From Paenibacillus faecalis (GTDB taxonomy: Bacteria; Bacillota; Bacilli; Paenibacillales; Paenibacillaceae): a stretch of 64,000 bases of DNA. The stretch spans positions 3,143,761-3,207,760 of the forward strand of contig NZ_LT985747.1 of assembly GCF_900289175.1 (NCBI RefSeq), written 5' to 3'. Under the pieces are notes generated by a model, which saw nothing but the letters and a program-made list of their open reading frames with translations, made no database searches and had not been told where the DNA came from. A program made the translations under genes and the position numbers. Each line of letters starts with the position of its first letter. The stretch's first letter is position 1. Shown piece after piece: positions 36,404 to 45,784 of this stretch.

Positions 36404-36432
36404 AAACCGCAATTCCAATGAGGAACTGCGGC
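36404..36432 (-). terminator. terminator of galKET
   Basis: Minus strand CCGCAGTTCC and GGAATTGCGG (loop TCATT) followed by TTTTT. Confidence 0.85.
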
Positions 36433-36453
36433 TTCGTTATAACACTCTAAAAA

Positions 36454-38037
36454 TTATTGTGCTGAAAATCCTGCGCCCTCAAGAAAGCGGCGGAATGCCG
36501 TACGCCCCTCGTCTGTATGTTTATAGACGCCGGCTTGTTCGAGGATGGTGGTGAAAATATCACCAACTTCGCTGCGGATCAGCTTCACCGCTTCCTCCTT
36601 CGTCATGGCTTCACCTGTTTGCTCCTTCAGCTGTTTGATCCAGTCACGATGAACCGCAAGTTCATGTCCGTCCGATTGTACGGCTTCATACAGCTCATCA
36701 TCCCCGGACAAAATACCAGCGATTCGATCCAGCTCCACTTTAAGGCGCCCAGGAAGAATGGCCAGACCCATAACTTCAATTAAACCGATATTTTCTTTCT
36801 TGATATGGTGCATTTCCCGATGCGGGTGAAATATGCCTTCTGGATACTCCTCGCTCGTTCGGTTGTTTCGAAGCACCAAATCCATCTCGTAACCGCCTTC
36901 AGCACTTCGGCGTGCAATCGGAGTAACCGTATTATGACGAACCTGCTTTCCATCCACCTCGCTGCTTGCTTCAATATCTACTGAAGAGTCACTGTAGCTT
37001 TTCCACGATTCATAAATATGATCGGCACATTCAAGCAGCGCACTCCGATCCTTCGACGATAAACGAATGACTGACATCGGCCAGTTGACAATATCGACAG
37101 AAACATTCGGATAGTCTGAATTTTTGAAACCGGCTACTTTAGGCGCATTTTGAATCGGAAATGTATGTCGTCCGCCTTGGAAATGATCATGGGTCAAGAT
37201 CGAGCCACCGACAATCGGAAGATCAGCGTTTGAACCAAGGAAATAATGCGGATATACCGTGACGAAATCCAGCAAGCGCTCAAACGTATCCTTTGTTAAT
37301 TTCATCGGAACATGATCATGATGGAACACGATACAGTGCTCGTTATAGTACACATAAGGAGAATATTGAAAAAACCATTTTTCCTCCTTTAGTTCTAAAG
37401 GAATCACTCTTAGATTTTGCCGGGCCGGATGGTTAACCCGTCCTGCATAACCGACATTCTCCCTGCATAGCTGGCATTTCGGATATACAGGTGGAGGCAG
37501 CAGCTTGGCCATGGCAATTTCTTTTGGACTCTTTTCCGGTTTAGACAAGTTAATGGTAATTTCAATGTCTCCGTAAACAGTTGCATGCTTCCAATATTCG
37601 TTCTTGGACACGCGGTCCATCCGAATGTAGTTGGAGTCGATACAAAGTTTGTAAAAATCGCTTGTCGCCGCTTCAATGCCCTGGTTCTGCTTCGTCCGGT
37701 TGAATGCCTGAACGATCTCAGAAGGGCGGGCCATCAAGCGCCCCATAATTTTTGCATCCAGCAGATCACGATATGTGTCTGTATTTTCTGGAATCATTCC
37801 GTTGTCAGCCGCATAATCGATCAGAACATCAAGCATCGGTTGCGGGCCGTCAGGCAGCTCGTCATTTAACTTTCCAGCGTAAGGCTCACTAAATCCAAAA
37901 TCCTCCATAAGCAGGTTTCGGCTGTAATCATGATCCGCTTCCCGGATTAATCCTTTGCGAAGGGCAAAGAGAACAAGGCGTTCGATTGCATGAAGCGCTT
38001 TTTCCATTTCGGGAGTTCTTGCTGTCTGGTTTTCCAT
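36454..38037 (-). CDS. galT: UDP-glucose-hexose-1-phosphate uridylyltransferase (GalT type 2)
   Basis: 527 residues, the Firmicute-type GalT class. Leloir pathway: exchanges UMP between UDP-glucose and galactose-1-phosphate. Motifs: HHDHVPMKLT, LTHDHFQGGRHTFPI and FHPHREMHHIKKENIGLIE, with the paired His characteristic of the family. The ATG at 38037 lies 10 bp after AAGGGGG; a TTG at 38046 is too close to that site. Follows galE by 15 bp and ends the operon. Confidence 0.95.
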   Translation of the reverse strand: MENQTARTPEMEKALHAIERLVLFALRKGLIREADHDYSRNLLMEDFGFSEPYAGKLNDELPDGPQPMLDVLIDYAADNGMIPENTDTYRDLLDAKIMGRLMARPSEIVQAFNRTKQNQGIEAATSDFYKLCIDSNYIRMDRVSKNEYWKHATVYGDIEITINLSKPEKSPKEIAMAKLLPPPVYPKCQLCRENVGYAGRVNHPARQNLRVIPLELKEEKWFFQYSPYVYYNEHCIVFHHDHVPMKLTKDTFERLLDFVTVYPHYFLGSNADLPIVGGSILTHDHFQGGRHTFPIQNAPKVAGFKNSDYPNVSVDIVNWPMSVIRLSSKDRSALLECADHIYESWKSYSDSSVDIEASSEVDGKQVRHNTVTPIARRSAEGGYEMDLVLRNNRTSEEYPEGIFHPHREMHHIKKENIGLIEVMGLAILPGRLKVELDRIAGILSGDDELYEAVQSDGHELAVHRDWIKQLKEQTGEAMTKEEAVKLIRSEVGDIFTTILEQAGVYKHTDEGRTAFRRFLEGAGFSAQ

Positions 38038-38052
38038 CTTTTTCAATCCCCC

Positions 38053-39042
38053 TTAATTGTCGCCATACCCTTGCGGGTGGCTGCTATGCCACTTCCAGGC
38101 GCTCTCGATGATATCCTCAAGCTTATTATAGGCAGGCTTCCATCCCAGGATGTTCCGGGCCTTCTCGGAGGAAGCGACCAAAACTGCCGGGTCTCCGGCA
38201 CGGCGGGCTTCAATCACAACCGGAATATCACGACCTGTTACCTGCTTGGATACTTCGATGACTTCCTTAACCGAGAACCCGAGTCCATTCCCCAGATTGA
38301 ACACATTGCTGTCCTCGCCGCGGCGCAAGTAATCTACTGCGCGAAGATGAGCGTCAGCCAGATCGCTGACATGAATATAATCCCGTATACAAGTGCCGTC
38401 GGCTGTCGGATAATCATCACCAAAGACGGAGATATGCTCACGCTGTTTCAGCGCTGTCTGAAGTATGAGCGGAATCAAATGGGTTTCCGGACGATGGTCC
38501 TCACCGATCTTGCCGCTGACATGAGAGCCTGCCGCGTTAAAATACCGCAATGATACATACTTGATGCCCAGCACCTTATCAAACCAGGACATCATTCTTT
38601 CCATCATCAGCTTCGTTTCGCCGTATACATTCAATGGCTCTGTACGGTCTTTTTCTTCGATCGGCACCTTCTCTGGTTCGCCATACGTTGCAGCCGTGGA
38701 TGAAAATACAATCTTTCGCACATTAGCCTCATTCATCGCTTCCAGCAGGCACAATGTGCCAAATACGTTATTGTCATAATATTTCACAGGGTTCTTCATA
38801 CTCTCACCAACGAGAGAATTGGCTGCAAAATGAATAACCGCATCAATTTCATTTTCAGAAAACAGCTTTTTTAACAACGCCTTGTCACGCAAATCTCCCT
38901 CGTAGAGCTTTCCACCCAAAAGAGCATCTCGGTGTCCTGTTTCCAGACTGTCAAGGACAACAACTTCCTCCCCACGCTCCAACAGCTCAGCTACAGTATG
39001 AGATCCAATGTATCCAGCACCGCCAGTAACTAAAATCGCCAT
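38053..39042 (-). CDS. galE: UDP-glucose 4-epimerase
   Basis: 329-residue SDR: NAD motif GGAGYIGSHTVAELL, catalytic Ser/Thr region FSSTAATYGEP, and NVYGETKLMME with the catalytic Tyr and Lys. Interconverts UDP-galactose and UDP-glucose. Its ATG lies one base after the galK stop, with AAAGGGGGC inside the end of galK as ribosome binding site. Confidence 0.96.
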   Translation of the reverse strand: MAILVTGGAGYIGSHTVAELLERGEEVVVLDSLETGHRDALLGGKLYEGDLRDKALLKKLFSENEIDAVIHFAANSLVGESMKNPVKYYDNNVFGTLCLLEAMNEANVRKIVFSSTAATYGEPEKVPIEEKDRTEPLNVYGETKLMMERMMSWFDKVLGIKYVSLRYFNAAGSHVSGKIGEDHRPETHLIPLILQTALKQREHISVFGDDYPTADGTCIRDYIHVSDLADAHLRAVDYLRRGEDSNVFNLGNGLGFSVKEVIEVSKQVTGRDIPVVIEARRAGDPAVLVASSEKARNILGWKPAYNKLEDIIESAWKWHSSHPQGYGDN

Positions 39043-39043
39043 T

Positions 39044-40225
39044 TTATAGCGCCCCCTTTATTTCATGTACACCCTGTCCAACGCCGCACACATAAAAATC
39101 AGGTCGAAGTCCCGTTCTTGCTTCATACTGTTGTGCAACTTCCTTCATTACCTTCTCGATATGATCTTCATGAACTAATGCCACAGTACAACCGCCGAAA
39201 CCAGCCCCTGTCATTCGAGCTCCAAGCGTACCTGCATGACGCTGGAATTCTTCTACCATGACATCCAATTCATTTCCGGTAACTTCGTACAAATAGCGCA
39301 AAGAATCGTGAGACTGGTTCATATATTTGCCGAAAGTCTCCAGATCGTTATTCTTTAATACTTCTACCGAATCAAGCACCCGCTGATTCTCTTCCACGAC
39401 ATGCTGGGCGCGTCGTCTTACCGTTTCATCGGAAATGCTGTTTTGAAGCGCAGCGAATTGTTCAGTCGTTAGCTGCGCCAAATATTGAAGAGAAGGCATC
39501 TCCTTTTGCAATAGTTCCAGCGCTTGATCACACTCACTACGCCGTTCGTTGTATTTGGAATCCACCAAACCTCTTCGTTTATTCGTATTGGCAATTACAA
39601 TTTTATAAGCTCCTGTTTCAAACGGAACCAATTCATATTCCAGCGTGTCGCACATGAGCAAAATAGCATGATCTTTGCGCCCGTTAGCTACTGCGAACTG
39701 GTCCATAATCCCTGAATTGACGCCAACAAACAAGTTTTCTGCTCTCTGGGACAGCTTTGCAATTTCCACAGTATCGATCTCCCGGCCTTCCATTGAAAGC
39801 AAAGCAAAAGCGGTTACAACTTCAATCGAAGCCGATGAGGAAAGTCCTGCTCCGTTCGGAATATCACCGTGGTACAGCAAATCATAGCCTTTTGTTAGCT
39901 TTGATCCAACCTTATCCAGTTCCTGAATGACCCCGATCGGGTAATCCGTCCACTCGCCGCTTTTACCGCTAAAAACCTCTTCCATCGTGAGAGTTACTTC
40001 ATACGGCATATTGGTAGACGCAAATGAAATCTGCTGATCGTCACGCTCACGGATCACAAGGGTTGTCCCGAATTCAAGTGCTGCTGGAAGCACATAGCCT
40101 CCGTTATAATCCAGATGCTCGCCAATCAGATTCACACGTCCAGGTGCATTGAACACCCGATGTGAGTGATTGCCTTCACCGTATTTTTCTATAAATTTCT
40201 TAATCATCTGCTCTGTATTCATCAT
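39044..40225 (-). CDS. galK: galactokinase
   Basis: 393-residue GHMP kinase. Galactose signature GRVNLIGEHLDYNGGYVLPA, ATP-binding PNGAGLSSSASIEV, and C-terminal GARMTGAGFGGCTVALV. Phosphorylates galactose at C1. Two adjacent ATGs (40225, 40222) are possible after GGAGTGATAC. First gene of galKET, divergent from an AraC-type regulator. Confidence 0.96.
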   Translation of the reverse strand: MMNTEQMIKKFIEKYGEGNHSHRVFNAPGRVNLIGEHLDYNGGYVLPAALEFGTTLVIRERDDQQISFASTNMPYEVTLTMEEVFSGKSGEWTDYPIGVIQELDKVGSKLTKGYDLLYHGDIPNGAGLSSSASIEVVTAFALLSMEGREIDTVEIAKLSQRAENLFVGVNSGIMDQFAVANGRKDHAILLMCDTLEYELVPFETGAYKIVIANTNKRRGLVDSKYNERRSECDQALELLQKEMPSLQYLAQLTTEQFAALQNSISDETVRRRAQHVVEENQRVLDSVEVLKNNDLETFGKYMNQSHDSLRYLYEVTGNELDVMVEEFQRHAGTLGARMTGAGFGGCTVALVHEDHIEKVMKEVAQQYEARTGLRPDFYVCGVGQGVHEIKGAL

Positions 40226-40381
40226 GTATCACTCCATCCTGTACATATGGTAGTACCGTTATCCATAGTATAAAAGACTTATACGATAAGCGTAATGCAG
40301 TCTTGTGTGGTATATATGGATAAATGTGACCTCACGATGTAAAATAAAAGTAGTTAAAATGTTTAAAAGGGAGGGATCAGC
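40226..40381. promoter_or_regulatory. divergent control region of galKET and its AraC-type regulator
   Basis: 156 AT-rich bp. A TATACT (minus strand, about 40275) could be the galK -10 box without a good -35; no cre box was found. Operators for the adjacent AraC-type protein are expected here but I could not define repeats. Confidence 0.4.
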
Positions 40382-41248
40382 ATGAAAAAAAAAGAAAGCT
40401 ACTCCGTATCCTCCAATCCCGTTCAAATCGAACCGGGCATGCTGAATGTACTGTTTGCCGGTGAAAGCCAGACGAAACCCGATCATGCCCTTGGCCCCAA
40501 AATATATGACTATTATTTACTGCATGCCATTGAATCCGGACACGGAACATTCCGCACCGAAACAGATGTCTATGAACTTGGACCGGGTGATTGTTTTCTC
40601 ATTCATCCAGGACAGCTCGTCAGTTATGTATCATGTCACGATGACCCATGGAAATACCGATGGGTCGCCTTTACTGGGGAAACAGCTTGCTCTCTTGTGG
40701 AAGCTGCCGGCTTCCTTCCAGGCTGCCCTGTTCTGAAAAACAGTTCAGTGACAAGCAATGACAGCATAATACCTAAATATATTCATCATATTCAGCAGCG
40801 TTTTCATATGAAACAGGAAAGCGCTCATACAGCTGCCATCGGCTATCTGCACCTCATTTGGGCCGAGATCATGAACAGTGCGAATCATCCTTCCAAGCTG
40901 ACGGTGGTAGAGCCGCAGGTACAGCGTACGGTCAAGCAGATGATTAACTACATGGCGTCTCAATATGCTCATCCTGTCTCCATTGAGCAAATGTGTGCAA
41001 GTCTCGGATATAACCGTGCATACTTATCTCGTATATTCAAAAAAGAAACAGGTATATCACCAGTGACATACCTGTTAAAATTACGAATCGACAAGGCCAA
41101 GCGGCTGCTGCGCGAGCGTCCCGAGCTTTCGGTTGAGCAAATTTCCGCCTCGGTTGGACTTACCGATCCATTATATTTTTCAAGACAGTTTAAACGTTTT
41201 TGTGGACAATCTCCGTCCAGCTACCGCAAAGAAATGACAGGTAACTGA
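40382..41248 (+). CDS. AraC family transcriptional regulator
   Basis: 288 residues. N-terminal cupin-type sugar-binding domain (YELGPGDCFLIHPGQLVSYV) and two C-terminal AraC helix-turn-helix motifs (VSIEQMCASLGYNRAYLSRIFK; LSVEQISASVGLTDPLYFSRQF). GGGAGGG precedes the ATG. Divergent from galKET, so a galactose-responsive activator is likely by position. Confidence 0.9.
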   Translation: MKKKESYSVSSNPVQIEPGMLNVLFAGESQTKPDHALGPKIYDYYLLHAIESGHGTFRTETDVYELGPGDCFLIHPGQLVSYVSCHDDPWKYRWVAFTGETACSLVEAAGFLPGCPVLKNSSVTSNDSIIPKYIHHIQQRFHMKQESAHTAAIGYLHLIWAEIMNSANHPSKLTVVEPQVQRTVKQMINYMASQYAHPVSIEQMCASLGYNRAYLSRIFKKETGISPVTYLLKLRIDKAKRLLRERPELSVEQISASVGLTDPLYFSRQFKRFCGQSPSSYRKEMTGN

Positions 41249-41263
41249 AAGCATTTGAACACG

Positions 41264-42268
41264 CTATCCTTCATTTTCCGTTTTTAAAATGGTTTCAATG
41301 CGGTCCAGCTCTTCCTTAGAAAATTCCAGGTTGTTCAGAGCCGCAACGTTATCTTCGATCTGACTGACTTTACTCGCCCCGATCAGAGCCGAGGTTACGC
41401 GCCTGTCTCTTAAAGCCCAGGCCAATGCAAATTGGGCCAGACTTTGACCACGAGCCGCCGCCATCTGGTTCAAGGCACGAATCTTGCGCAGCACATCAGG
41501 CGTAATATTGTTTTCATTCAAAAATACAGAAGGACTCGCCGCGCGGGAATCCTTTGGAATACCGTTGAGGTATTTATTCGTTAACAATCCTTGTGCCAGC
41601 GGGGTAAATGCTATAGCTCCGACACCGCTCTTTTCCAATACATCAAACAGACCGTTCTCCACTCCACGGTTTAACATGGAGTAGCTCGGCTGATGAATTA
41701 ACAATGGCGTACCCAGGCTTTTCAAAATCCCAATAGCCTCTTCTGTTTTCTCTGGCGAGTAATTCGATATGCCGATGTAAAGCGCTTTACCCGATCGAAC
41801 GATATGGTCAAGCGCCATCATCGTCTCTTCCAGAGGTGTGTCCGGGTCCATTCGATGGGAGTAGAAAATATCAACATAATCCAGCCCCATCCGTTTCAGG
41901 CTTTGATCCAGACTGGCGATCATATACTTGCGTGAACCCCACTCTCCATAAGGTCCAGGCCACATATAGTATCCGGCTTTGGAAGAGATCACAAGCTCGT
42001 CACGGTATGGTTTCAGATCGCGTGACAGTATTTTGCCAAACGTTTCTTCTGCTGAACCGGCAGGCGGTCCGTAATTGTTCGCCAAGTCAAAATGGGTGAT
42101 TCCGAGATCAAATGCGCGAGTAATCATATTACGACCGTTCTCATATGCATCGATGCCGCCGAAATTATGCCAAAGCCCCAGGGAAATGGCCGGAAGCTTT
42201 AAACCTGATCGCCCGCAACGATTGTATATCATTCCTTCATAGCGGTCTTCACTTGCTACATAAGTCAT
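41264..42268 (-). CDS. aldo/keto reductase (YghZ-like)
   Basis: 334 residues. Catalytic tetrad: Asp and Tyr in HFDLANNYGPP, Lys in VISSKAGYYMWPG, His in IFYSHRMDPDTP; NADPH-binding C terminus ALIGASKVSQIEDNV. The longer form with MIYNRCGRSGLKLPAISLGLW start resembles E. coli YghZ, an L-glyceraldehyde-3-phosphate reductase. AGGGATCGCAA precedes the ATG. Convergent with the AraC gene, only 15 bp apart, with no obvious terminator between. Confidence 0.92.
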   Translation of the reverse strand: MTYVASEDRYEGMIYNRCGRSGLKLPAISLGLWHNFGGIDAYENGRNMITRAFDLGITHFDLANNYGPPAGSAEETFGKILSRDLKPYRDELVISSKAGYYMWPGPYGEWGSRKYMIASLDQSLKRMGLDYVDIFYSHRMDPDTPLEETMMALDHIVRSGKALYIGISNYSPEKTEEAIGILKSLGTPLLIHQPSYSMLNRGVENGLFDVLEKSGVGAIAFTPLAQGLLTNKYLNGIPKDSRAASPSVFLNENNITPDVLRKIRALNQMAAARGQSLAQFALAWALRDRRVTSALIGASKVSQIEDNVAALNNLEFSKEELDRIETILKTENEG

Positions 42269-42435
42269 TTGCGATCCCTGCCTCTCTTGATTTTCATAAA
42301 CAACTACTTTTTATGAAATATAACTGCTTGGCTCTTATAATTCTGAAGAAACGCACTTCATCCTTAATCTGCACGCTGCTCCCAGCGCGCGAATATGGCA
42401 CCGCATAGGGGACGGTCAACCACATCTGCTCAATA

Positions 42436-43185
42436 TTAACGAAGCAGGTTATCGATCTGGGCCATGACCTGGCCGATGCGTTCAGTGATAAGCAATCCGG
42501 CCCGATAGTCATATGGCGTCGGATCTGCATTGAGCAGCGCTGTTTTGCTACCATGAAAATAATTTACCAACGCCGCAGCTGGATGCACTGTAAGCGATGT
42601 ACCGCCGATGATAAGCAAATCTGCTGTGGATATTTCCTGTATAGAGCGCATTAGAATGTTATGATCCAGTTCTTCTTCGTACAAAACAACATCCGGCTTG
42701 ATCATCCCCCCGCAATTGGAACAAAGCGGAACGGTCTCTTTGATCGCCATAACCTCTTCCAGTGAGTAAAAACGTGAACAGCCCATACAATAATTCCGGT
42801 GAATAGAGCCGTGCAGCTCCAAAACGTCCGTACTTCCAGCGATTTGATGCAATCCGTCAATATTTTGAGTAATAATGGCTTTCAGCTTGCCTTCCTTCTC
42901 AAGTCTGGCCAGCAGCTTGTGACAGCCGTTAGGCTCCGCGTTTGGATGCAGCATTTTGCTTCGATAAAAATCAAAAAACACATCGGGATGATTTATAAAA
43001 AAGGTATGGCTGAGCATTTCCTCCGGAGGATACGGAGAATGATGCTCTGTTTGATACAGACCTGCGGCTGAGCGAAAATCCGGAATTCCGCTTTCTGTTG
43101 ACGTTCCGGCTCCTCCAAAAAAAACGATATAATCACTTGCTTCAATCCATGTCGCCAACTTTTCAATCTTTTCCCTGTTATCCAA
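42436..43185 (-). CDS. NAD-dependent protein deacylase, sirtuin
   Basis: About 249 residues. NAD-binding FFGGAGTSTESGIPDFRS, catalytic TQNIDGLH and ELHGSIHRN, and a four-Cys zinc site (CMGC and CSNC). Removes acetyl groups from lysines using NAD. The perfect AAAGGAGGTG lies inside the longer open frame, so the true start is most likely the TTG at 43185, seven bases after it. Tail-to-head with the HAD gene (41 bp). Confidence 0.93.
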   Translation of the reverse strand: MDNREKIEKLATWIEASDYIVFFGGAGTSTESGIPDFRSAAGLYQTEHHSPYPPEEMLSHTFFINHPDVFFDFYRSKMLHPNAEPNGCHKLLARLEKEGKLKAIITQNIDGLHQIAGSTDVLELHGSIHRNYCMGCSRFYSLEEVMAIKETVPLCSNCGGMIKPDVVLYEEELDHNILMRSIQEISTADLLIIGGTSLTVHPAAALVNYFHGSKTALLNADPTPYDYRAGLLITERIGQVMAQIDNLLR

Positions 43186-43226
43186 ATCATACACCTCCTT
43201 TAAAAAAAGCATTTCAATTTACCAAT

Positions 43227-43994
43227 CTAATCAACAATCTTTATTTCATTATAATCGGAGATGACAACCTCGGCATCTACAAGATGATCGCCTTCTCCGT
43301 CCCCGCGACAAAGCCCGACGGCCATTGCTGCTCCAGCTTGTCTGGCCATCAGCATATCCGCATTGCTATCCCCAATTACAACAACTTCACCCGGCTCCAG
43401 CCCGAGCATTCTGCATGCTTTTTCTGCTATTTCAGGATGCGGCTTACTGTTCTTAACCTGATCTCGGCCAAGAACAACCGGAAAAAAGGAGCGAATCCCC
43501 ATCCATTCCAAATGCTCCAGTGCGGCTGCAGTCGTATCCGAAGTTACCACAGCTAGTTCCAAGCCAGCCTTTCTGCACGACTGTAAAAACGCATCCAATC
43601 CCGGCATAGGAAACGCAGGCTTATGCTGCCGAATTTGGAGCAGTGCGTCATTCGTTATTCGATTTACCTGAAGGATGGCTTCATCCCAGGGCATTCCGGC
43701 AGCGTACAGCTGCCAAGCCAGCATTCCGGTGGTCTCCTCTACGCTCCCCATGGCAAGCGGACCTTGAACATCATAATCCGTTACAGCTCCGCCTGAATCG
43801 TGTACCGTGCCAAGCACCCTCTCTCTAGGTACGGTAAATTCGGCTCCCATAAGCCCCAAATGCTCTTCCATATACCGGAGAACATAGTCAGCCCATCCTC
43901 CCCATAGCGCCATAAAATGAAGCAACGTACCGTCCTTATCAAACAAAATCCCCCGGCACGAAGCCCTGTGCCCATTGACCTGAAGAAGCGGCAC
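43227..43994 (-). CDS. HAD-superfamily phosphatase (phosphoglycolate phosphatase-like)
   Basis: 255 residues. HAD motif I FDKDGTLL, motif II VVTSDTTAA, Lys in the GRDQVKNSKPHPEIA segment, motif IV GDSNADMLMARQAG; a cap domain lies between I and II. Substrate unknown. GTG at 43994 fits the GGGAGGG site (6 bp); the TTG at 44000 is too close. Probably co-transcribed with the sirtuin gene. Confidence 0.88.
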   Translation of the reverse strand: MPLLQVNGHRASCRGILFDKDGTLLHFMALWGGWADYVLRYMEEHLGLMGAEFTVPRERVLGTVHDSGGAVTDYDVQGPLAMGSVEETTGMLAWQLYAAGMPWDEAILQVNRITNDALLQIRQHKPAFPMPGLDAFLQSCRKAGLELAVVTSDTTAAALEHLEWMGIRSFFPVVLGRDQVKNSKPHPEIAEKACRMLGLEPGEVVVIGDSNADMLMARQAGAAMAVGLCRGDGEGDHLVDAEVVISDYNEIKIVD

Positions 43995-44136
43995 TGACAA
44001 TCCCTCCCTTTTCTTTCGATAATACTCTTTCTATATAAAAATGTCTTCTTTTTCTTCCTTGCTAAAGTCTATCGTACCGCTCCCCCTAGTGGAAGTGTAA
44101 CTCGATAACCCGTGGAGATTCAATACTTTGACAAGT

Positions 44137-44150
44137 TGAAAACGCTGACA
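44137..44150. promoter_or_regulatory. cre box (CcpA site)
   Basis: TGAAAACGCTGACA fits TGWAANCGNTNWCA at every position. A TTGACA at 44128 could be the -35 of a rightward promoter with a weak -10 (CAAAAT) overlapping it. It lies between the divergent HAD and acyltransferase genes. Confidence 0.65.
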
Positions 44151-44228
44151 ACAAAATGATTCGTGATTAAAATCACCTGCTATACATTTGAATTGGAGTA
44201 ATTTTAAATTATAGCTTAGGAGGGAACC

Positions 44229-45269
44229 ATGGACTACACTATTGAACAAAAAGGTGAAACCTTCTTTCTCAATCTGCGCTTTATTTTGATTGTCACTGTG
44301 TTTATCTCGAACGCCATTGAACCTTTAATTACCCGAATGAGCGGCCTCCACACACTATATATGTGGATTTATTCGTTTCATATGCCGCTGTTTGTTCTTG
44401 TTACGGGTTACTTTGCAAAAAACTCAATGGAAGGCAAAACCTGTCGGAAAGTTCTATTTCAAATCGCTATACAATATGTCATTTTTCAAACTTTATACTC
44501 TCTGCTGGATACATTCTTTTTTCATGTCGATGATATACATCGCTCGTTTTTTGCGCCATACCTTCTATTATGGTTTCTTTTCAGCCATGCATGCTGGCGT
44601 TTGCTGCTCCTGATGCTCGGCAAATTTTCAGCGGGACAGCAACTGTTATTTGCAGCCATATTCGGCATATTGGCCGGCTACCTTCCAATAGAAGGTGTCT
44701 GGCTAAGCCTTAGCCGTACTTTTGTTTTCTTTCCATTCTTCTTAATAGGATACCATTTTTCATTTGATATATTTGCTCTTCGTTTTCATTCATGGATAAA
44801 ACGGGCCGCTGCTGCAATATCGGTTCTTCTGTTCATTGGGTTCGGCCTGTGGGGAAATAATCTGCCGGCTGGATGGCTGTACGGAAGCATGACTTATGCA
44901 GAACTTGGACAGCAGATGTGGTACGCAGGTCTGTTCCGGATCGCCATTTATGCCTTGCAACTGACAGCATCTGCCGCATTCCTTGCCTTTGTGCCCATGA
45001 CTTCAGGAAAAATAACCGAGCTGGGCCGCCGTACCGTTTATGTGTTCTTGTTGCACGGAATCATTATCAGGTTTATGGCTTCTTCAAGCTTTTATGAATC
45101 CATCACGAATATCGGAGGAGCAGTGCTTCTGATTACAGCTGCCATATTATGCACCATACTTCTTGCTCAACCAGGTGTTAAACGTTTATTCCAGCCTATC
45201 ATCGAACCTACAGTAGATAAAATTTTACAATTGGAAAATGTTGTGATTCATCGTTTTTTCGCAAGGTAA
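44229..45269 (+). CDS. membrane acyltransferase family protein
   Basis: 346 residues with about ten membrane segments. N-terminal LNLRFILIVTVFISNAIEPL, then MWIYSFHMPLFVLVTGYFAKN with the conserved His/Phe region, and later LGRRTVYVFLLHGIII, the pattern of the acyltransferase 3 / fucose 4-O-acetylase-like group. Such proteins O-acetylate extracellular sugars or polymers. GGAGGG lies just before the ATG. A cre box upstream suggests catabolite control. Confidence 0.82.
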   Translation: MDYTIEQKGETFFLNLRFILIVTVFISNAIEPLITRMSGLHTLYMWIYSFHMPLFVLVTGYFAKNSMEGKTCRKVLFQIAIQYVIFQTLYSLLDTFFFHVDDIHRSFFAPYLLLWFLFSHACWRLLLLMLGKFSAGQQLLFAAIFGILAGYLPIEGVWLSLSRTFVFFPFFLIGYHFSFDIFALRFHSWIKRAAAAISVLLFIGFGLWGNNLPAGWLYGSMTYAELGQQMWYAGLFRIAIYALQLTASAAFLAFVPMTSGKITELGRRTVYVFLLHGIIIRFMASSSFYESITNIGGAVLLITAAILCTILLAQPGVKRLFQPIIEPTVDKILQLENVVIHRFFAR

Positions 45270-45290
45270 CCGTGTTCTTTTTTCCAATCT

Positions 45291-45360
45291 TTAGTCGTTT
45301 TATTGATTCATTTCAAGTTTGCTGTGGTAAGTAAGTGGTACACACAGCAAAAAACGACTG
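45291..45360 (+). repeat. nested inverted repeat upstream of the KGG-protein gene
   Basis: AGTCGTTTT (45292) pairs with AAAACGACT (45352), and inside it TTTGCTGTG (45318) with CACAGCAAA. The second arm continues straight from the inner to the outer stem, while the first has a 16-base bulge. Lies between the acyltransferase and KGG genes; could end the first transcript or act as a leader structure. Confidence 0.5.
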
Positions 45361-45377
45361 AGAAGGAGTGATTTGTT

Positions 45378-45626
45378 ATGGCAGGCAGCAGCAAAAACGG
45401 AAAAATGTCCAGAGAAGAAGCGGGTCGTCTAGGTGGTGAGGCAACTGCAAAAAAGCATAATCGTGAATTTTATCAGGAGATTGGAAAAAAGGGCGGTCGA
45501 GCCACTTCCAGAACCCATAACCGTGAGTTTTATCAGAAAATCGGCCAAATGGGCGGGGAAGCGACCTCTCGCAATCACAGCCGGGAATTTTATCAAGAAA
45601 TCGGACGTAAAGGCGGAAAAAAATAA
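45378..45626 (+). CDS. general stress protein with KGG repeats (YciG/Con-10 like)
   Basis: 82 residues, highly charged, built of three copies of a roughly 20-residue unit HNREFYQEIGxxGGxATSR and ending RKGGKK. AGAAGGAGTG precedes the ATG. KGG-motif proteins are desiccation/sporulation/stress associated; the molecular role is unknown. Followed by its own terminator. Confidence 0.88.
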   Translation: MAGSSKNGKMSREEAGRLGGEATAKKHNREFYQEIGKKGGRATSRTHNREFYQKIGQMGGEATSRNHSREFYQEIGRKGGKK

Positions 45627-45647
45627 CGAAATAGTCACTTCATTTTA

Positions 45648-45692
45648 CGAAGGGGATTCCTCTAAATTTGTTTAGCCAGGAATACCCCTTCA
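45648..45692 (+). terminator. terminator of the KGG-protein gene
   Basis: AAGGGGATTCCT pairs with AGGAATACCCCTT (one mismatch), then CATTTATT. Confidence 0.75.
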
Positions 45693-45784
45693 TTTATTAT
45701 AAAGCGCTGACCCGTGCGCTATAACTCCCGTAAAATAAGTAGAAATACATACCTTTTTGTGATAGACTCATTTAAAACCGAAAC

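Noticed and set aside
42269..42435. Possible terminator or small gene between aldo/keto reductase and sirtuin genes
   Set aside because: The GC-rich GCACGCTGC...GCGCGC segment gives only a weak stem without T run; open frames there lack start signals.
45720..45735. Possible cre box upstream of ilvD (AAAGCGCTGACC)
   Set aside because: Several mismatches at key outer positions; lies right after the preceding terminator.
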